A DNA stretch of 64,000 nucleotides from Nocardiopsis dassonvillei_B (GCF_964273065.1 NZ_OZ186815.1:3286001-3350000), one strand, 5' to 3'. Positions 15,483-24,970 are shown, counted from the stretch's first letter. The notes: a model not told the origin generated them from the letters alone. Program-made: numbers and translations.

Positions 15483-15496
15483 TGGGAGCGCTCCCA
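15483..15496. promoter_or_regulatory. CelR-type operator TGGGAGCGCTCCCA
   Basis: A perfect 14-base palindrome. This sequence is the established binding site of the LacI-family repressor CelR, which in Thermobifida fusca is released by cellobiose and controls cellulase genes. A further half-site-like CGCTCCC follows. No CelR gene is in the window, so the regulator is inferred. Confidence 0.85.
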
Positions 15497-15531
15497 GAAC
15501 GCTCCCGGCCCGCCCGGAAGGACGACCCCCC

Positions 15532-18120
15532 TTGAGTCCACGCAGAGTCCCCGCGGCCCTGGGCGCCGCCGCCCTGACGCCCCTTCTCCTGACCGCCCCC
15601 GCACCCGCCCTGGCCGAGGACGAACCCGTCGAGCAGATCGTCAACGGCGACTTCTCCGACGGGACCGCCGGCTGGTGGGGAACCCCGCAGATCGAGCTGA
15701 CCGTCACCGAGGACGAGGTCCTGTGCGTCGACGTGCCCGGCGGTACCGCCGACCCGTGGGAGGTGATCGTCGGCCAGAACGACGTGCCGATCGTGGCGGG
15801 CGAGTCCTACACGTTCTCCTTTACCGCCTCCGGCGCCGCGGGCCGCCCGATCCGGGCCCTGGTCCAGGAGGCCGTCGACCCCTGGCGGACGGAGTTCGAC
15901 GAGCGCCCCGTCCTCACACCCGACATGGCCGCGTACGAATACGTGTTCACCGCCGGGAACGACCACGACGCGGCCCAGGTCGCCTTCCAGGTCGGCGGTT
16001 CCGCCGACCCCTGGACCCTGTGCCTGGACGACGTCTCCCTCCTCGGCGGGGCCGAGCCCCCCGTCTACGAACCCGACACCGGCCCCCGCGTGCGCGTCAA
16101 CCAGGTCGGCCACCTGCCGCAGGGCCCCAAGAACGCCACCCTGGTCACCGACTCCGCCGACCCCCTGCCTTGGAGCCTGGCCGACGCCGACGGCACCGTC
16201 GTCGCCGAGGGCGAGACCGTCCCCCGCGGTGTGGACGACACCTCCGGACAGAATGTGCACACCATCGGGTTCGGGCACGTCACCGAACCCGGCGAGGGCT
16301 ACACCCTGACCGCGGACGGGGAGACGAGCCACCCCTTCGGGATCGGCGCCGACCCCTACCGGGCCCTTGCCACGGACGCGCTGGAGTTCTACTACACCCA
16401 GCGCAGCGGGATCGAGATCCTCGACGAGATCGCCCCCGGCTACGGGCGCCCGGCCGGTCACGCCGGGGTCGCGCCCAACCGGGGCGACACCGAGGTGACC
16501 TGCCATCCCAGCACCCCCTGCGACTACACGCTCGACGTCTCCGGCGGCTGGTACGACGCCGGGGACCACGGCAAGTACGTGGTCAACGGCGGCATCTCCG
16601 TGCACCAGCTGATGAGCGTCTACGAGCGGGCGCACACCGCGCCCACCGGCGACCCCGACCGGGTCGGCGACTCCACGCTGGCCGTGCCCGAACGCGGCAA
16701 CGGGGTCCCCGACGTCCTCGACGAGGCCCGCTGGGAGATGGAGTTCCTGCTGTCCATGCAGGTTCCCGCGGGCGAGGAGCTCGCCGGGATGGCCCACCAC
16801 AAGGTGCACGACGAGCGCTGGACCGGGCTGCCGCTGCTGCCCTCCGCCGACCCCCAGCCCCGCTACCTGCACCCGCCCTCGACCGCGGCCACCCTCAACC
16901 TGGCCGCGACCGCCGCCCAGTGCTCGCGGGTGTTCGGCCCCTACGACGCCGACTTCGCCGCGACCTGCCTGACGGCGGCCGAGACCGCCTGGGACGCCGC
17001 CGCGGCCCACCCCGACCGCTACGCCGAGGCGGGCGGCGAGGGCGGCGGCCCCTACAACGACGACGAGATCGCCGACGAGTTCTACTGGGCGGCCGCCGAG
17101 CTGTACCTGGCCACCGGTGCCGCGGAGTACGAGGAGGCGGTGACGTCGTCGGCCCTGCACACCGCGGACGTGTTCACCGCGAGCGGGTTCGACTGGAAGT
17201 GGACCGCTCCGCTGGGCCGCCTCCAGCTGGCCACCGTCCCCAGCGACCTGCCCGACCGGGAGGAGGTGCGCGCCTCCGTGGTGGCGGGCGCCGAGAAGTA
17301 CGCGGACGCCGTGTCCGCCCACCCCTACGGCCTGGCCTACGCCCCCGAGGGCGGGGTGTTCGCCTGGGGCTCCAACAACCTCGTCCTCAACAACCTGGTG
17401 GTGGTCGCCACCGCGTACGACATCGGCGGCGACACCCGGTTCCGGGACGCCGTCCTGGAGGGCATGGACTACATCCTGGGCCGCAACGCCCTCAACAACT
17501 CCTACGTGACCGGGTACGGAACGGCGTACTCGGAGAACCAGCACAGCCGCTGGTACGCCCGCCAGCTGGACCCGTCCCTGCCCAACCCGCCGCCGGGGAC
17601 CCTCTCCGGCGGGCCCAACTCCGACACCGCGACCTGGGACCCGGTGGCGCAGGCCAACCTGGGCGGGTGCGCGCCCCAGTTCTGCTACATCGACCACATC
17701 GACTCGTGGGCGACCAACGAGCTGACCATCAACTGGAACTCGACGCTGGCCTGGGTGGCGGCGTTCACCGCCGACCAGGGTGACGCCGCGCCGCCCGCGG
17801 AGTCCTCCTGCGAGGTGGACTACCGGGTGCACGGGACCTGGAGCGGCGGGTTCAACGCCCAGGTGGTGGTGCGCAACACCGGTGGCGAGGCCCTGGACGA
17901 CTGGACCCTGGCCTGGTCCTTCCCCGGTTCCCACACGGTGCGCCGCCACTGGAGCGCCGACCTGGAGCAGTCCGGGCGCACGGTGACCGCGCACGCCCTG
18001 GACTGGAACGCCACGATCACCGCCGGCGGAGAGGCGACCTTCGGTTTCGTGGGGTCCTCGGGCCCCGGACCGAACGCCTCACCCGAGCGCTTCACGCTCA
18101 ACGGGGACGTCTGCGGCTGA
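15532..18120 (+). CDS. Secreted GH9 cellulase with CBM4, Ig-like and CBM2 domains
   Basis: An 862-residue multidomain cellulase. TTG 15532 follows GGAAGGACG and begins a signal peptide (cleavage near ALA-ED, residue 27). Domains in order: CBM4-like (about 33-172, NGDFSDGTAGWW), the Ig-like CelD_N domain (about 184-270, PRVRVNQVGHLP), the GH9 catalytic domain (about 280-745) and CBM2 (about 760-862, starting CEVDYRVHGTWSGGF). Catalytic features: GGWYDAGDHGKY supplies the base Asp pair, HSRWYARQLD the conserved His, and WATNELTINWNS the acid Glu. The order matches T. fusca Cel9B apart from the missing fibronectin-like module. GH9 enzymes hydrolyse beta-1,4-glucan by inversion, outside the cell. 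Regulation by the CelR-type operator just upstream is likely. Confidence 0.93.
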   Translation: MSPRRVPAALGAAALTPLLLTAPAPALAEDEPVEQIVNGDFSDGTAGWWGTPQIELTVTEDEVLCVDVPGGTADPWEVIVGQNDVPIVAGESYTFSFTASGAAGRPIRALVQEAVDPWRTEFDERPVLTPDMAAYEYVFTAGNDHDAAQVAFQVGGSADPWTLCLDDVSLLGGAEPPVYEPDTGPRVRVNQVGHLPQGPKNATLVTDSADPLPWSLADADGTVVAEGETVPRGVDDTSGQNVHTIGFGHVTEPGEGYTLTADGETSHPFGIGADPYRALATDALEFYYTQRSGIEILDEIAPGYGRPAGHAGVAPNRGDTEVTCHPSTPCDYTLDVSGGWYDAGDHGKYVVNGGISVHQLMSVYERAHTAPTGDPDRVGDSTLAVPERGNGVPDVLDEARWEMEFLLSMQVPAGEELAGMAHHKVHDERWTGLPLLPSADPQPRYLHPPSTAATLNLAATAAQCSRVFGPYDADFAATCLTAAETAWDAAAAHPDRYAEAGGEGGGPYNDDEIADEFYWAAAELYLATGAAEYEEAVTSSALHTADVFTASGFDWKWTAPLGRLQLATVPSDLPDREEVRASVVAGAEKYADAVSAHPYGLAYAPEGGVFAWGSNNLVLNNLVVVATAYDIGGDTRFRDAVLEGMDYILGRNALNNSYVTGYGTAYSENQHSRWYARQLDPSLPNPPPGTLSGGPNSDTATWDPVAQANLGGCAPQFCYIDHIDSWATNELTINWNSTLAWVAAFTADQGDAAPPAESSCEVDYRVHGTWSGGFNAQVVVRNTGGEALDDWTLAWSFPGSHTVRRHWSADLEQSGRTVTAHALDWNATITAGGEATFGFVGSSGPGPNASPERFTLNGDVCG

Positions 18121-18167
18121 TCCCTCCACGGCGGCGCGCGTTCCCGGGTGCGCCGCCGGCCGGGAAA

Positions 18168-18205
18168 GGGGCGGGGTCCCGCAGGAGAGCGCGGGGCCCC
18201 GCCCC
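18168..18205 (+). terminator. Terminator after cellulase gene
   Basis: Two 15-base arms (18168-18182 and 18191-18205) pair fully with one G-T wobble around an 8-base loop. The cellulase stop is 47 bases upstream. Confidence 0.75.
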
Positions 18206-18378
18206 CTGTCAACGGGTCCGGGCGGACGGCCGGGACACCGGACGGCCGTCCGGACCACGCGGTGGTGGAACCGGGAAGGGCGCAGGCGGCGGGACCGCCG
18301 CCCCCGGGCGAACGTCGGGCGGCCTGCGGCGGACGGAGCGGTCCCACCGCGTGCCGCCTGTCCCCGGACACGGGAGGC

Positions 18379-19494
18379 TCAGCCCAGGGGCACCGCCAAC
18401 AGCCGGTCGTCCTCCTCGGCCGGGTCGCCCCGGCCGTCGCGGTTGCTGGTGGACAGCCACAGGGAATCGCCCTCGGAGGTGGCCACCACCGTGCGCAGCC
18501 GGCCGTACTCCCCGGTGAAGTGCGCCGTCGGCTCCCCGACGCCGCCGTCCCCGGTCAGCGGGACCTCCCACAGCCGGGCGCCGCGCAGGGCGGCCACCCA
18601 CAGGGAGCCGCCCGCCACCGCGGCCCCGCTCGGCGACGCCTCCTCCGTGGTCCAGGTGACGAGCGGGTCGACGTACCCGTCCCCGCCGCCCTCGCCCTCC
18701 ACCTCGGGCCAGCCGTAGTTGCCGCCCGGTTCGATGAGGTTGACCTCGTCCCACTCGTTCTGCCCGAACTCCGTGGCGTACAGCCGCCCGTCCTCGTCCC
18801 AGGCCAGGCCCTGGACGTTGCGGTGCCCGTAGCTGTAGACGTGGTCGCCGAACGGGTTGTCCTCGGCGGGCTCGCCCTCCTCGGTGATCCGCAGGATCTT
18901 GCCGCCCAGCGAGTCCCGGTCCTGGGACAGCGACGGATCGCCCGCGTCGCCGGTGCCGACGTACAGGAAGCCGTCGGGGCCGAACGCGATCCGGCCCCCG
19001 TTGTGGTTGCCCGCCGAGGGGATGCCGTCGAGGACGGTCTCCTGCCCGGTCAGCCCCTCCTGCCGGTCGTACTCCAGGCGCGCGATCCGGTTGTCGGACC
19101 CGGAGGTGAAGTAGACGTAGACATAGGGCTCGTTGGGGAAGGCCGGGTCGACGGCCAGACCCAGCAGCCCGCCCTCACCGCCTGGGGACACCCCCTCCAC
19201 GGTGCCCACCGTCTCGGTGCCGCCGTCCCCCGCCACCCGGACCACCTCGCCGGAGTCCCGCTCGGTGACCAGTACCGAGTCGTCCGGCAGGGAGGCGACC
19301 CCCCAGGGGACCTCCAGGCCGGTGGCGTGGACACGGGGCTCCTCCACGGACGCCCCGGCCGTCTCCGGGGCGTCCCCGGCCCGCGGGCCCCCTCCGCCTT
19401 CCGTGTCCTGGGCTCCGCACGCGGCCGCCAACGCCGCCGTCGCGGCGGCGGCCGCGAACCGCCCCGCCCGTCCCGTGCGCACTGTGGATCTCAT
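18379..19494 (-). CDS. Lipoprotein sugar dehydrogenase, PQQ/soluble-GDH type beta-propeller
   Basis: A 371-residue exported protein with lipobox AAAC near residue 26. The mature domain is a six-bladed propeller of the soluble glucose/aldose sugar dehydrogenase family. Visible blocks are VPWGVASLPDDSVLVTERDSG, GGEGGLLGLAVDPAF, SAGNHNGGRIAFGPDGFLY (with the catalytic-type His), and YSYGHRNVQGLAWDEDGRLY followed by EFGQNEWDEVN. These enzymes oxidise aldoses with PQQ. Nothing in the window makes PQQ, so the cofactor is assumed from the family. It is convergent with the cellulase and separated from it by a terminator; it could act on released sugars outside the membrane, which is inference. Confidence 0.85.
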   Translation of the reverse strand: MRSTVRTGRAGRFAAAAATAALAAACGAQDTEGGGGPRAGDAPETAGASVEEPRVHATGLEVPWGVASLPDDSVLVTERDSGEVVRVAGDGGTETVGTVEGVSPGGEGGLLGLAVDPAFPNEPYVYVYFTSGSDNRIARLEYDRQEGLTGQETVLDGIPSAGNHNGGRIAFGPDGFLYVGTGDAGDPSLSQDRDSLGGKILRITEEGEPAEDNPFGDHVYSYGHRNVQGLAWDEDGRLYATEFGQNEWDEVNLIEPGGNYGWPEVEGEGGGDGYVDPLVTWTTEEASPSGAAVAGGSLWVAALRGARLWEVPLTGDGGVGEPTAHFTGEYGRLRTVVATSEGDSLWLSTSNRDGRGDPAEEDDRLLAVPLG

Positions 19495-19590
19495 GTCCGC
19501 CCCTTACCCATCCGGCCGCAGCCGACCCGGGGCGCACGTGTGAAGCCGCGGTTTCGGGTCAGGGGAATGCACACGACCGAAGGAGGCAGG

Positions 19591-20142
19591 ATGGGCGGCA
19601 GAACGGACGTCCCCCCGCGGCACCCGTGGATCAGGGGTGCGGCCCGAGGCGCGGTGGGTGCCATGGCAATGACGGGTGTGCGGCAGGCGAGCGTGGGCCT
19701 GGGGATCGTCGAACGCACCCCGCCCGACGAGATCCTGCGCCAGGGCGTCCCGCCGCTGCTGGAGGGTTTTCCCGAGCACAGGAGGACGGCGGTCATCGAG
19801 CTGGCGCACTGGTCGTACGGGGCGGTCGCGGGCACGGTGTTCTCCCTGCTGCCGCGGCGGCTGCGCGCCTCCCGGCTCACCGGTCCGCTCTACGGCGTCC
19901 TCGTCTGGGGCGCGTTCGAGGTGGCCCTCGCCCCCGTGCTGGGCCTGGGGCACGCACGGCGGGAGAAGGCCGCGGAGCGGTGGGCCCTGCTCGCCGACCA
20001 CGTGCTCTTCGGGCTGGTCGTGGGGGCTCCCCCGGAGGCGACCGTCGCGGGTGACAGGCGGAACGTCGGCGCGCAGGAGGACGACCGGGACGCACCGGCG
20101 GAGCAGGAGAGCGGCCGTGACGGAGACGCGCACGGGCGGTGA
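19591..20142 (+). CDS. Hypothetical membrane-associated protein (183 aa)
   Basis: Not recognised as a named family. ATG 19591 is preceded by AGGAGG (19581-19586); the ATG at 19567 lacks a usable site. The central part has hydrophobic helices (GAVAGTVFSLLPRRL; LYGVLVWGAFEVALAPVLGL; ADHVLFGLVVGA), so two or three membrane passes are likely. The C-terminus is acidic and hydrophilic. The overall look resembles actinobacterial DUF1440-like small membrane proteins. Confidence 0.7.
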   Translation: MGGRTDVPPRHPWIRGAARGAVGAMAMTGVRQASVGLGIVERTPPDEILRQGVPPLLEGFPEHRRTAVIELAHWSYGAVAGTVFSLLPRRLRASRLTGPLYGVLVWGAFEVALAPVLGLGHARREKAAERWALLADHVLFGLVVGAPPEATVAGDRRNVGAQEDDRDAPAEQESGRDGDAHGR

Positions 20143-20218
20143 GATCCGGGGGCGGCCCGGCGGACACCCGGCCGGCCGCCCCCGCCGCTCCGCCCGGTGG
20201 GGAGGCGGAGCGGACCCG

Positions 20219-20755
20219 CTACCCCTCCTGAGCCTTCTGGAGCCTGACGTAGGCCAGCTGGAGCCAGTCGGACAACGCCACGGCGCTGAACACGGCTCCC
20301 GCGCTCCGGGTGAGCCCCGGCGCCAGGACCAGACCGAAGGCGTACCCCGTGGCGATCCACTGCGCGGTGCAGAACGGGCAGGTGATCAGCTCGCCGGCGG
20401 TCTTGCGCCCTCCCTCGCCCCGGACCTCCTCCGACAGCTCCGCCGGGGCGGAGGCCCCTCGGAAGCGGGTGAAGAACGCCCGCAGCGGACTGGTGACCGG
20501 GTCCTTGGCCAGCAGCCGGGAGACCTTGTGGGTGGTCAGCCCCATCAGCGCCAGGTCCCAGGGCCCCACCCGGGCGTCGCCCCGCCGCCCCGCCAGCTTC
20601 ACCGCCACCAGGCCCGCGCCCACGGAGGCCGCGTAGACCGCCATCGCGGACACGTATCCGCCCAGGGGCTGGTCGCTGCCGTCCCGATAGATCTCCGCCT
20701 CCCGGTGCAGCGCCTCCTTGACGTCCTTCACGGCCTCGGTCCCGTCACCGTTCAT
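20219..20755 (-). CDS. DUF1360 membrane protein
   Basis: A 178-residue protein with the DUF1360 features: LALMGLTTHKVSRLLAKDPVTSPLR, then ELITCPFCTAQW with the CPFC pair, and flanking hydrophobic helices (YVSAMAVYAASVGAGLVAV; ATGYAFGLVLAP). The family is found in Gram-positive bacteria including spore-formers and has no proven function. Its start overlaps the 3-prime end of the GH15 gene by 11 bases on the same strand, so it is read behind it. Confidence 0.85.
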   Translation of the reverse strand: MNGDGTEAVKDVKEALHREAEIYRDGSDQPLGGYVSAMAVYAASVGAGLVAVKLAGRRGDARVGPWDLALMGLTTHKVSRLLAKDPVTSPLRAFFTRFRGASAPAELSEEVRGEGGRKTAGELITCPFCTAQWIATGYAFGLVLAPGLTRSAGAVFSAVALSDWLQLAYVRLQKAQEG

Positions 20756-22619
20756 CGTCGGTCTCCCTTTCCTCTCCGGTCTCCGGTGTCTCAGGGCCCC
20801 GGCGGTCGGCCCAGGCGTGCAGGGCTTCGGAGTCCTCCGCGTCCTCCAGGTTCATGGCGGCCTCGATGAGGGCGAGGTGGGTGAAGCTCTGGGGGAAGTT
20901 GCCGAGCATGGCCCCGCCGGGCGCCATCTCCTCGGCCTGGAGCCCCAGCGGTCCCGCCCTGCGGCACAGCTCCTCGAACCGCAGGCGCGCCTCGTCCTTC
21001 CTCCCGGCCAGCACCAGGGCCGACACCATGTCGTAGGAGCACAGGAGGAAGGCCCCCTCCGGGCCGTCCAGACCGTCGTCGGTCTCCTCCGTCTCGTAGC
21101 GCCAGATGAGGCACCCGTCCCCTCCGAGGTCGGCCTCGATGCGGTCCAGCGTTCCCAGGATCCGGGGGTCGTCACCCTTGAGGAAACCGAGCAGCGGCAG
21201 GCGCAGTAGCGAGCCGTCGACCCGGGACGACCCGTAGAAGCGGACGAAGGAGCCGCTCTGCGGGTCGTATCCCCGCTGGAGGACCTCGGTCCGGATGGCG
21301 TCGCGCTCGGCGGCCCAGCGCTCCGCGGGGACCCCGTCCTCCCGGCCGGTCAGCAGGGCCAGCCTGATCGCGCGGTCCAGGCAGACCCAGGCGTAGACCT
21401 TGGAGTTGGTCCAGTGCCGGTACTCCCCCCGGACCTCCCATATCCCCGCGTCCGGCTTCCGCCACAGGCCGGCGGCCACATCGGCCACGGACACCAGCCG
21501 GGAGATGTCCTCCTCGTCCAGCCCCCCGGTGACCTGGTGGTAGTAGAGGGCGGCGTCGAGGATGTGGCCGTAGACGTCGAGCTGGTGCTGGTCGTAGGCG
21601 TCGTTGCCCACCCGCACCGGGCGCGAGTCCAGGTGGCCGGAGAGGTGGTGGAGCTCCTCCTCCCGGGGCGGCGGCGTGCGGTGGATCGTCTGGACCGGCG
21701 GTATCCGGCCCCTCGGCTCACCGCACACGCTCAGCAGGAAGCGCAGGTAGAGCTCCGCCTCCTCGACATGGCCCAGACGCATGAAGGTCAGGACCACCAG
21801 GGGGGCGTCGCGGTGCCACACGTAGCGGTAGTCCCAGTTGCGCTCCCCGCCCGGCCACTCGGGCAGGGAGGTGGTGGGTGCCGAGATGAGGGCGCCCGTC
21901 TCCTGGTGCAGGAGGCCGCGCAGGACGATCAGGCTCCGGTTGACGTGCTCGGCGCCGAACCCCCGGTAGTCGCTGCGCCCCGCCCAGGTCCGCCAGGCGG
22001 CGAGCGTCTCCTCCAGCAGGGCGCGCCCCTCCCCGACGTCCACCGCACGTTCGCCGTGGAGATAGTCCAGGCACATGATCGCGTGTTCGCCCGCGGAGAG
22101 CTCGGCGCGCCATTCGACGTCACCGTCCTCGTCCAGCCGCCACGACGTCCCGCCGGAGAGGAGGAGGCCCGACGCCTCCGCCACGCGGTCCCCCAGCCGC
22201 CGCCACGACACGGACCCGCGGCCGGTGTCGGGCCGGACGGACAGGTGCGAGCGCACCGCCGCCGCGCCCGAGCGGCACTCCACCAGCCGCAGCAGCAGCC
22301 CCTTCCGGTGCAGGCCCGCCCCCGGGCCCTCTTCGAGTGCGAGCAGGTCCGTGACGACCACCTCGCTCTCGTCGCCCCGCCAGACGCTCTCCAGGACGAG
22401 GCTGTCGTCCAGGTAGGCGCGCTCCTCCAGTCGCGCGCCCGCCACCTCCACCGTCCACCGGCCGCCGCGCTCGGGATCGAGGAGGCCGGCCAGGACGGCC
22501 GGCCCGTCGAAGGCCGGGGCGCACATCCACACCACCGACCCTCCCCCGTCGACGAGAGCGCCGGTATGGCAGTCGGAGAGGAAGGCGTGTTCACCGATGT
22601 CCGTGTTGACCGGACCCAT
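20745..22619 (-). CDS. GH15 family glucoamylase/trehalase-like glycoside hydrolase
   Basis: A 624-residue cytoplasmic-looking protein without a signal peptide. The N-terminal beta-sandwich (about 1-215; DIGEHAFLSDCHTGALVDGG) is followed by an (alpha/alpha)6 barrel containing the GH15 signature GGERNWDYRYVWHRDA (about residue 258), later YVWVCLDRAIRLA and KGDDPRILGTLDRIEADLG. Bacterial members of this type are often annotated as glucoamylases or are active on trehalose; the substrate is not decided by sequence. ATG 22619 follows GGGAGG. The gene is divergent from an SDR and transcribed with the DUF1360 gene. The cluster may serve storage or stress carbohydrate handling, which is inference. Confidence 0.88.
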   Translation of the reverse strand: MGPVNTDIGEHAFLSDCHTGALVDGGGSVVWMCAPAFDGPAVLAGLLDPERGGRWTVEVAGARLEERAYLDDSLVLESVWRGDESEVVVTDLLALEEGPGAGLHRKGLLLRLVECRSGAAAVRSHLSVRPDTGRGSVSWRRLGDRVAEASGLLLSGGTSWRLDEDGDVEWRAELSAGEHAIMCLDYLHGERAVDVGEGRALLEETLAAWRTWAGRSDYRGFGAEHVNRSLIVLRGLLHQETGALISAPTTSLPEWPGGERNWDYRYVWHRDAPLVVLTFMRLGHVEEAELYLRFLLSVCGEPRGRIPPVQTIHRTPPPREEELHHLSGHLDSRPVRVGNDAYDQHQLDVYGHILDAALYYHQVTGGLDEEDISRLVSVADVAAGLWRKPDAGIWEVRGEYRHWTNSKVYAWVCLDRAIRLALLTGREDGVPAERWAAERDAIRTEVLQRGYDPQSGSFVRFYGSSRVDGSLLRLPLLGFLKGDDPRILGTLDRIEADLGGDGCLIWRYETEETDDGLDGPEGAFLLCSYDMVSALVLAGRKDEARLRFEELCRRAGPLGLQAEEMAPGGAMLGNFPQSFTHLALIEAAMNLEDAEDSEALHAWADRRGPETPETGEERETDDER

Positions 22620-22781
22620 GGGCACCTCCCAGCGGTCGTTTACGCCGTTCCGATCCGACTGCCCGGGAAGCCGGGGACGAAACCGCAGGCGGGGGAGCAC
22701 GGGTGGGACATGAAAGGCGGTCCGCCGGGTAGTTGGCCACCGGCGCACGAACGAGACAGGACGCACCGGAGGGGGACCGGG

Positions 22782-23801
22782 GTGGACAGGACACCGAGTG
22801 TTCGAGGGGTCGCGGTGGTCAGCGGGGCCTCGGCGGGCGTGGGCCGGGCGACGGCACGGGAGCTCGCCCGGCGCGGCCACGCCGTGGCCCTCGTGGCCCG
22901 GGGGCGTGCCGGGCTGGAGGCCGCCCGGCGGGAGGTCGAGGAGCACGGGGTGCCCGCCCTGGCCGTGGAGGCGGACGTGAGCGACGCGGCGGCCGTGGAT
23001 GAGGCGGCGGCGCGGATCGAGGAGGCGCTCGGGCCGGTCGACGTGTGGGTGAACACGGCGTTCGCCTCGGTCATCGCCCCGTTCACGCGGACCGCGCCCG
23101 AGGAGTACGAGCGGGCCACGGACGTCTGCTACCACGGCTACGTGAACGGCACCCGGACCGCCCTGGCGGGGATGCTGCCCCGGGACCGCGGGGTGATCGT
23201 GCAGGTGGGGTCGGCGCTCGCTTACCGCGGCATCCCCTACCAGGCGGCCTACTGCGGGGCCAAGCACGCGGTGCGCGGGTTCACCGACTCCGTGCGCGCC
23301 GAACTGCTCCGCGACGGTTCGCGGGTACGGCTCACGGAGGTGCACCTGCCGGCGGTCAACACCCCGCAGTTCTCGTGGGTGCGCTCGCACATGGGCGCCC
23401 GCACCCGCCCGGTGCCCCCGGTCTACCAGCCGGAGGTGGCGGCCCGGGCGATCGTGTGGGCCGCCGAACACCCCCGGAGGCGGCGGTACTGGGTGGCGCC
23501 CTCGACGGTGGCCACCGTGCTGGGGCAGCGGTTCGCGCCCCGGCTGCTGGACTTCTACCTGGCCCGGACGGCGTACGACAGCCAGGTTCGCGACGCCGCA
23601 CCGCCGCGGCGGGACAACCTCTTCGACCCCGTGGACGAGGACCGCGACTTCGGTGCGCACGGGGAGTTCGACGGTGAGGCCCGGGAGGTCAGCCTGCTCC
23701 AGGAGGCGAACCAGCGCCGCGGCGCGCTGGCGGCCGCGGGGCTGGCGGGCCTCGCGGCCGGGGTGGGCGTCTACGCCCTCGCCCGGGGCGCCCGGACCTG
23801 A
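22782..23801 (+). CDS. SDR-family oxidoreductase with C-terminal extension
   Basis: A 339-residue short-chain dehydrogenase. GASAGVGRA (residues 15-23) is the nucleotide-binding loop and YCGAKHA holds the catalytic Tyr and Lys. After the core, a 90-residue extension ends in a hydrophobic helix (AAAGLAGLAAGVGVYALA), so the protein may be membrane-tethered. The NNAG position reads NTAF, an unusual variant. GTG 22782 lies behind GGAGGGGGA. This type is frequent near general-stress genes in actinobacteria; the substrate is unknown. Confidence 0.85.
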   Translation: MDRTPSVRGVAVVSGASAGVGRATARELARRGHAVALVARGRAGLEAARREVEEHGVPALAVEADVSDAAAVDEAAARIEEALGPVDVWVNTAFASVIAPFTRTAPEEYERATDVCYHGYVNGTRTALAGMLPRDRGVIVQVGSALAYRGIPYQAAYCGAKHAVRGFTDSVRAELLRDGSRVRLTEVHLPAVNTPQFSWVRSHMGARTRPVPPVYQPEVAARAIVWAAEHPRRRRYWVAPSTVATVLGQRFAPRLLDFYLARTAYDSQVRDAAPPRRDNLFDPVDEDRDFGAHGEFDGEAREVSLLQEANQRRGALAAAGLAGLAAGVGVYALARGART

Positions 23802-23848
23802 CCGCCGGACCATGACGGACAGGGAACGACGAACGGCAAGGAGGGGAC

Positions 23849-24217
23849 ATGGCCGAGCACGACGACCGCGTCGACGCCGTCTGGGAGGAATTCCACGGCG
23901 TGGTGAACATGACTGGCGAGGAACTGAGGGAGTGGCTGCTCACCGACGCCTCGGGGGAGGAGGCGTTCGAGCAGCCCGAACCCGACCTGGGCGTGTCGGC
24001 CCGGGGCGAGGAGGTGGTGGCCGTGCTCCGCAAACGGCGCACGGACGTCACCAACGCCGACATCGACCTCATGGAGCGGGTCACGAACGGCGTCAGGAGG
24101 CTCCTGGCCGACCCCCGGCGGGAGGACCCGGCCTGGCGGCACGCCCTGATGACGGTGGGGCACGACCCGCTGCGCCCGGACTCGGCCCGGCCCGACGAGG
24201 AGGACCTCGCGGGCTGA
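23849..24217 (+). CDS. DUF3140 protein
   Basis: A 122-residue protein with the DUF3140 pattern: VWEEFHGVVNMTGEELREWL at 11-30, and RRTDVTNADIDLMERVTNGV at 63-82. It is soluble and acidic. ATG 23849 lies behind AAGGAGGGGAC. It follows the SDR by 47 bases and is probably in the same unit. No biochemical role is established for the family. Confidence 0.85.
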   Translation: MAEHDDRVDAVWEEFHGVVNMTGEELREWLLTDASGEEAFEQPEPDLGVSARGEEVVAVLRKRRTDVTNADIDLMERVTNGVRRLLADPRREDPAWRHALMTVGHDPLRPDSARPDEEDLAG

Positions 24218-24358
24218 GCCGCTCCGCGCCCCGGAGCCGCCCGCGGCCGCCGGGGCGCGGCCGCCGCGGACGTCGCGGCCCCGCCGCGGACACGGGCCGA
24301 CCGACCGCTCGCGAACGGTCCCCGGGGGGCGACCGGCGCCGTGCGGCCTGCGGGGCCC

Positions 24359-24393
24359 GCCGCTGATCCGGGCCGCCGGCCCGGATCAGCGGC
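24359..24393. terminator. 16-bp perfect-stem terminator at convergent genes
   Basis: GCCGCTGATCCGGGCC pairs perfectly with GGCCCGGATCAGCGGC around a GCC loop. It overlaps the last codons and stop of the methyltransferase gene and faces the DUF3140 unit, so it can serve both strands. Confidence 0.75.
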
Positions 24394-24970
24394 GGACCAT
24401 GACCATCGCCCCGCAGGACCAGCCCAGCAGCGACAGCCGCTCCCAGCCCGGCCGCGACTCCAGGTCGGCGATGAGGGCCTCCACCGCCAGGCAGTGGCCC
24501 TCCGGCACCATCCCGTGCGGCTGCCGGGCGAGGTCGTCCACGATGTAGAAGCCCCCTGGCTCGACCAGGGACAGCGCCTCGTCCCGGTGGGTGAACTTGC
24601 CCGGCCAGGTGTCGGCGAACACCAGGTCGTAACCCGGCCCGTCCACTCTCCCGGCCAGCCAGGCGCCGCCGTCGGCCTCGTGCAGGTGCACCCGGGGGTC
24701 CTCCCCCAGGTGCCGCCGGGCCACCTCCAGGCAGCCGGGGTCGTTGTCGACGCTGTCGAGGGCCGCCCCGCCGTCCATGCCCGCGAGCAGCCACGACGCC
24801 CCGGCGCCGGTCCCGGTGCCCAGCTCCAGCAGTCGGCCGCCGGGCTTGGAGGCCGCGAGGACCCGCAACAGCCGGCCCACCTCCTCCTCGCAGGACATGG
24901 TGAACCCGATGGCCTCGGTGTCGGTCTCGATCGCGTCCAGGGTGTCGGGTCGCTGCCGGACGACCTGCAT
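24386..24970 (-). CDS. Class I SAM-dependent O-methyltransferase-like protein
   Basis: A 194-residue methyltransferase. Motif I LLELGTGTGAGASWL (about 46-60), the acidic residue after strand 2 in LDSVDNDPGCLE, and YDLVFADTWPGK (motif IV-like) followed by GGFYIVDDLARQ match the catechol/caffeoyl O-methyltransferase-like type (family 3). The substrate is unknown. It is monocistronic. Confidence 0.85.
   Translation of the reverse strand: MQVVRQRPDTLDAIETDTEAIGFTMSCEEEVGRLLRVLAASKPGGRLLELGTGTGAGASWLLAGMDGGAALDSVDNDPGCLEVARRHLGEDPRVHLHEADGGAWLAGRVDGPGYDLVFADTWPGKFTHRDEALSLVEPGGFYIVDDLARQPHGMVPEGHCLAVEALIADLESRPGWERLSLLGWSCGAMVMVRR

Noticed and set aside
15289..17994. Long antisense open frame opposite the cellulase
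   Set aside because: Low-complexity Gly/Val/Arg translation with no domain; the sense strand encodes an unmistakable multidomain cellulase.
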